Assembly: GCF_000182925.2 (NCBI RefSeq)
Contig: NC_026505.1
Coordinates: 868,001-932,000 of the forward strand
Direction of reading: 5' to 3'
Source: Neurospora crassa OR74A
Lineage: Eukaryota > Ascomycota > Sordariomycetes > Sordariales > Sordariaceae
Length of the DNA stretch: 64,000 nucleotides
The notes below the pieces were generated by a model. It had not been told where the DNA came from. It searched no databases and was given only the letters and a program-made list of their open reading frames with translations. Of this stretch, positions 58,701 to 64,000 are shown piece after piece. The stretch's first letter is position 1. Each line of letters begins with the position of its first letter. The translations under genes and the position numbers were made by a program.

Positions 58701-61700
58701 TAAATCTATAAAGGGGTAATAGAAATTAGAAATTATAGTAATAAGGCTAAAGTCCTTACTAACCGCTTTTTCCTAAAGGTAGAAGTTCTAATAAATTACC
58801 TACTAAATTAAATTAAACTATTAAAGGGTATTAACCTAATAATTATTAATAAATTAATTAATAAAGAAGACGTCTAGGACGTACTCTTCCGAATAGTATT
58901 TAATAAGGCCCTTAGGATTAATTAGTATTTAAATAAATTTTTAAAATTATATAAGTACCTATTCTAATAAATTATAATATATTTAGTATCCGCTAACCTC
59001 TAATTTAATTACTTCTTATAGTAATTCAAAAATATAAAGGTAATTATCCTTAAGAAGCCTAGAAAGAGTACTACCTAATAAAAATTAATAAATATATAAA
59101 AATTAATATTGTTATTTAATAATATAGGAAAAATCTTTAAGGTACTTATAGTTAAAAGATTTATATAAGTAGCTGAAGAGTTTAACCTCCTACTAGAGGG
59201 CTAAATAAATAATTAAATAAATTATTTAATAAAATTTATAATCCGGGTAGTTACTAATATAGTACACACGGCCTAAAAACTTAAGGCCGTAATATCCCTT
59301 AAACTTCTAAATTTAAAAGGAACGTTTAATAAAATTAACTATAGGTAGCTTCTATATACCCTATAGGAAATATAGCTTCTAATATAAATTATTAAGTAAG
59401 TAATAAATTTCGTTGCTAGTAGGAGAAATTCCCTCTTTTTTGATAATAAAATATCCCGCCCCTACGTAATTATTATTAGTATATTATAAGGCTCCCCCCT
59501 CTCCCCTATTTTATTTATTCTCTCTATTACCCTATTATATTGGGAATTAGTAATAATTCTAAATATAATTATAATTAGCTTTATAGATAATATTAATATT
59601 ATAGTAATAACCTATATTATTAAAGAAAACTATTAAATATTATAAATAGTGTAAAAGGTATATTTGGAATAAGTAGGGGCGAGAAGTATAGAATTCGAAG
59701 TAATAAAAATAAAATTAATATATTTTATACGGATAAGGGTACTAAAGATAGAAACTCTCTAACTTAGGGATATTATATTTTAATTAATAAAATTAATATA
59801 ATTCCTAAGGGTCTAACTAAGTTATCAATTTAATTATAAGGCTTATATAAAAGCAGTAAAATAAAAAATAATAATCCAAGCGAATATACTTACAAAATTA
59901 ATAGTAAAAATATAAGGTTACTCCTTTACTTAAGTAAAGGAAATATATACTAAATATATTTATAGTGCTATTATATACAAAGCCTCAATATTCTATTAAC
60001 TAATTAAAATTTGTAGGAAATTATAAGGGATTGTAATTAGGTTAGTGAAATATTAAATTAAATATTTAAAAATTATTATTAAAATATATAAAACTACGTT
60101 AATAATAAACCTAAAAATAGAAATATTCTATCCGCCGTTCAACTTCTACTTTAATAAAAGGGTCTAAGCTTTTAAAAAAAGGCTCGCCCAAATAAATTAA
60201 ACCCAATTCGTTTAAAGGATAGTAACCTAAGTATTTAATTATATTTGAGTACAATAATTGAGAGGTTGGCTACTTACTAATAAATTAAAAAGTAGTATAA
60301 TTAAAATATAATAGGCCGAAGAATAAATACTAACGGAAAAACTACTAGTAATAGTAACCAATCCTCCCCCGGAATTAGGGACCCCGCTACCGCTATTATA
60401 AATCTTAAAACTAATAGCCGCTAATTAGGAGGAGTAATTAAAAGATATAATAAATTAGAAATAGGTATTATACTATAACTACTACCTAACGGTAATAGTA
60501 GTAAAATTAAAATAATAATATAAATTTACTATTATTAACTTTACCCCTAAATTTAATAGAAAAACTATCTAGTAATATATAGTTAATATAAAAAAGAAGA
60601 AAGGAAGACGCTGAAAATTAAAGGAAGATAAAGAAGAACCGTACTTACTAACTAAAATGAAGAACTCCCTCCTTATCTAAATTAGGATAGAAATTCTCAA
60701 CCTTCGGGCTTTCCTCTACTAGAAGAAAATACTAAACGTCCTAACCCCTATCTACACCTACAAACTCGAAAAAGAGACCTTCGCCTATATTATCCTAAAT
60801 TACCTTAATATAAATACTATCTTCTAAAATAATTTAGAAGTTTAATTACTAACGAAGGAGGAATTTCAGGAATTCTTAAACAATAGAACCAAAGCCGAAA
60901 GAATCCTATTATAAGTATTAAAATTGAAGAAATTGAAAAAATATTATCTAATAATCGAATTAGAAGAGGAATAACGTAAAGAAATTGTAAAGTACTTTTA
61001 GAAAGAATATAAAATATTAATAATACTAAAATAAAAGGAAGGGAATAAAGAGAAAATAATTATACTAATTATAAAAGCTATCTAAACTATAATTATAATA
61101 AGAATTAAAAAATACTATTTAATAAACGCTTAATTATATTTAAAAAACTATTTAAATAATTCTATTATACGAATTTAATTTATAAAAACCTTATAGCGCT
61201 ATTAAACTTAATTATTATTTATAAAGGGGCGACTAAGAATATTAATAATTATAGAGCTACTAAAAACGGAATTATTATTACTAAAACCGGAGATTGTACG
61301 AATAAGAGTAATAAAATTACTACCGCCGGATATAATACGTATAAAAATAATAGTACTACTATTAGAGCCGGATGTAATCCGAATTAGGTTTATAATACTA
61401 CTATTAAGAAGAGAAGGGATATAATTATAATAAATATCCCTTACAATTAATTTACAATAACCCTTTTATTAAAAGTTAATAATATTATACTTAATAATAT
61501 AGGAAAAACGTTTATAGTTAGTAGGCAATTTATTATACTCTAAACGTATATATATATATAACAAACGAATTTATTAATAATACGAATAAAAGTATTTAAA
61601 TTATAATTAAACCTATCCTAACCGCCTAATACTATAGTAATAATTATTACCTAAATAGTATTATAAATATTATAAAAGCTAATAGGAATATTTAATATAT

Positions 61701-62711
61701 ATATTTTATAAGTATAAGCGCAAATAGTATTCTAAATACTACTAATTAGAATAGAAATTAAATAAGAAAAAAGGAAAGGAAATATAGAGAATAAGAGATT
61801 TACTAATCGCTGAAATAAAATAGATCTTCTTAATAATAACCTTACGGAAATTATTAGGAGAATTAAATTTATTACCGGAATACAAAATAGAAGCGAAATT
61901 TAAAGTATAGTAAAAATAAGGAATTTTATAAATAATATTAATTAAATTAATATAAGGGCCGAAGAGGACGAAGAAGGAAGCTATACTAATTTAGAGGAGG
62001 ATAATTATTAAAGAAATTATAAAAATTATAAATAAAGAATATTAATTTCAAAAGTAAAATTATAAGGAATATAAAGCCTAGAAATGTATTAGAAGAGGGA
62101 CCTTCTACGTCGGAAATTAAATCGATCGGACTAGGGCAATAATAGTTAGAAAAAATTATTTTATTAGAAGTTATAATAAGGAAGAAGGAGAAAAAGGATT
62201 AAAAAGGGGTACTACATAGGGGATTATATAAACGAAGGAAGAGGGTCCTTACGCTATTATAAATAGAGGTAAATCCGCGGGGTAATAGAGTAAATAATAA
62301 GGTAGAGGTATTTATAAATAGAATAAGGAAGTGGAGAAGTAAAATAATAAATAGGAAGATAGGATAGGGAAGTAGGGAGAAAGTAAAGGAAGGAATAGTA
62401 GGGAGTAAAATAGAGAGGTAGTGAAGGAAGTAGTATACTTTGTCTAATCCTATTCCTATTATTTTTATTATTTTAATATTAAAATAATGTAGCGGTAGGA
62501 GAGACGAAATTAATTCGCTATAGTAGTAAGTAAAAACTATTATAGCTATAAATAAAGTAGGAATAGTATAGAGAATTATAATTAAGATAGAATTAAGGAT
62601 TTTCATCCGGCGGTGCTTAATACCGTACGGTTTTCCCCTTTAGAGAACTAGAGAAGGACCCCATGCCAATAAAGCGCTATAGTTATAGCATAGGGAATAA
62701 GACTATTATTA
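55772..62711 (+). mobile_element. LINE family copy L7, full length, RIP-degraded
   Basis: 6940 bp flanked by a 15-bp duplication (TTATRATTTTGAAAT, 55757-55771 and 62712-62726, one A/G difference). ORF1 (about 55880-57430) is gag-like; its C-terminal part has lined-up TAC/TAT codons where Cys of zinc knuckles would be expected. ORF2 (about 57430-60200) shows an APE-type endonuclease and an RT with motif A (LKGTFNKIN, near 59310), motif B (GSPLSPILFI, near 59480) and motif C as FIDN (near 59580). A further 2.4 kb to the 3' end contains a coding-like region I cannot name. The 3' end is (ATT)n, not poly(A). Layout resembles Tad-type LINEs of fungi. No frame is intact. Confidence 0.85.
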
Positions 62712-62726
62712 TTATGATTTTGAAAT

Positions 62727-63670
62727 ATAGTTTATAGATTACCTTCACCTACAATATACTTAATAGTACTATTAATTTCCTATATTATATTAATATTCTA
62801 TTATAAGTAATAAGTTAATACTTCTTTTCCCCTTGGCGAACTATATTTCGATAGATCTCGAACTCTATACTAATTTTATTCTTGAAGATTAGGCGGTCTA
62901 TCAAGATGTAACCCTCTAGTAGTTCATTTATAGTTAATAGCTTTTAATCTTCTTATATTTTGATAACCTTTAGGTTTATTTTAATAATATTCGTTTTAAT
63001 AGTATTTATAGTTTTAAGTAGGTATATATTAATAATAGAGATTAAATTATCCGTATATGTTAGTAAACTATTTTTAAGGGTTTTAAAGATATAAATTATC
63101 CGGTAGGCTTCTTATTTCGCCTTTTAGGTCTTTAAGGCCTTTAATTTCCGAAATAGGGCGTTGGCCGCTCTATTGTCCTTACCCGGTCGGTAAAATATTA
63201 TAAAGTAGTATTAGGCTAGGATATTGGCCTATTCTATTTAATAAAAGTTTAATAAGTGTTTTATTCTAAAATATTTTAATATTTTATAGTCCGTAGTAAC
63301 TAGGAAAAGCGCCTATAATCCTATAAATTTTACCCTCCAATATTATAACGTTCGTACGATAGTTATAAATTCCTTATTATAAATAGAATGATTATATTCC
63401 GCCCTATATATAATTTCTGAGAAAAATGTAATTAGCTTCCAATACCCTTCTATCTTTAATAAGAGGATACTAGCTATAATACTATTAGAGGCATCCGTTT
63501 TAATCTGTATTAGTCGGTCGTACTTAAAATAAAGTAGAATAGGCGTATTTAGTAATTGTACTTTTAATTCTTTAAACGCCGCCTGATATTCTTTATTTTG
63601 AATATACTCTTCCCCTTTTTGAGTTAATATAATGAATAGTTTTGCTATATAGCTATAGTCCTTAACGGGT
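62727..63670 (-). mobile_element. Ty3/gypsy pol remnant: RT end and RNase H
   Basis: On the minus strand (63600 leftward) the reading gives KEYQAAFKELKVQLLNTPIL, KTDASNSIIASIL, FFSEIIYRAEYNHSIYNKEF, TTDYKILKYF and YRPGKDNRAANAL in order. These are the gypsy RT-thumb/RNase H landmarks, including the TDAS active-site Asp and the YNKEF Glu. Several segments stay open, though stops occur. LINE L7 separates it from the integrase at 54435-55756, and a LINE fragment abuts its right side. Confidence 0.8.
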
Positions 63671-64000
63671 ACGACGGTCTAGAGGTCGGCCACCCGCCGA
63701 TAAACCAGAGAGTGGCGTAGCTAAGGCTCGGTAGGCCGAGGTATAGGCGCCGACGGAGAAACTGCTAGTAATGGTAGCTAGTCCCCCCCCCCCGGAATTA
63801 AGGACCCCGCTACTACCATTGTAAGTCCTAGAGCTAATAGCCGCCGACTGGGAGGAATAATTAGAAGATGTAACAAATTGGGAATAGGTATCGCGCTACA
63901 ACTACTACCTAGCGGCGGCGGTAGTAAAACTAGGGCGATAGTATAAATTTCCTATTATTACCCTTACCCTTAAATTTAGCGGAGAGGCTATTTAGCGATA
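63671..64000 (+). mobile_element. LINE family copy L8, fragment running off the window
   Basis: Matches L7 from about 60245 onward (post-RT region) and continues beyond the window edge. It keeps more G/C than other copies (for example GAGGTCGGCCACCCGCCG), so it is less mutated and is the best guide to the family's unmutated sequence here. The 5' junction with gypsy pol is near 63671, consistent with a 5'-truncated insertion. Confidence 0.7.

Noticed and set aside
46892-62606. Minus-strand hydrophobic frames at 46892-47203, 51042-51512 and 62199-62606 as membrane proteins
   Set aside because: They are antisense to the 3' region of plus-strand LINE copies, the hydrophobicity comes from AT-rich codons, and one runs through N.

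Overview
The window reads as nuclear DNA of a filamentous ascomycete (Pezizomycotina, probably a Sordariomycete). Genes carry short spliceosomal introns (51-95 bp, GTRNGY donors, CTAAC/CTAAT branch sites). The gene content includes a CRH-type cell-wall glucanase, a Ppo-type fatty acid oxygenase and a fungal AP-2 mu. The distal 41 kb shows the hallmark of repeat-induced point mutation (RIP): CpA and TpG are almost absent on both strands while TpA is in large excess and CpG survives. Species is not resolved from sequence alone.

Region 1 (1-23.2 kb) is gene-bearing euchromatin. In order it holds a bestrophin-family channel (+), a hypothetical membrane/coiled-coil/zinc-finger protein (-), a class I O-methyltransferase (+), the AP-2 clathrin adaptor mu subunit (+), a GH16 CRH-type transglycosylase (+), a membrane-anchored gag-like protein (+), and three consecutive minus-strand metabolic genes. 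Those three are a metal-dependent amidohydrolase, a Ppo-type dioxygenase with a degenerate P450 domain, and a FAD monooxygenase interrupted by an in-frame TAG. A tRNA-Trp(CCA) gene at 23.2 kb marks the edge.

Region 2 (23.27-64 kb) is RIP-degraded repeat heterochromatin with no intact protein gene. A 5.3-kb DNA transposon with 43-bp TIRs and an 8-bp target duplication (TSD) carries a 2.2-kb LTR retroelement (254-bp LTRs, 5-bp TSD) inside it. Next comes a large inverted repeat at 30.1-31.5 kb. At least eight copies of one LINE family (gag-like ORF1, EN-RT ORF2, a third coding-like region) fill 32-64 kb in both orientations. One copy is full length (6.9 kb, 15-bp TSD), and another has a younger LINE nested in it (14-bp TSD). 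A minus-strand Ty3/gypsy pol is split by the full-length LINE and by an 823-bp tRNA-headed element.

The most unusual object is that tRNA-headed element at 53599-54421 (minus strand). It starts exactly at the first base of a tRNA-like head with A and B boxes, has a roughly 600-bp body containing telomere-like repeats, and ends in a tail similar to the 3' end of the resident LINE. A perfect 13-bp TSD bounds it. It has the architecture of a tRNA-derived SINE that borrows the LINE 3' end. Four 100-N scaffold gaps all fall within LINE copies, so copy number and order there are uncertain.
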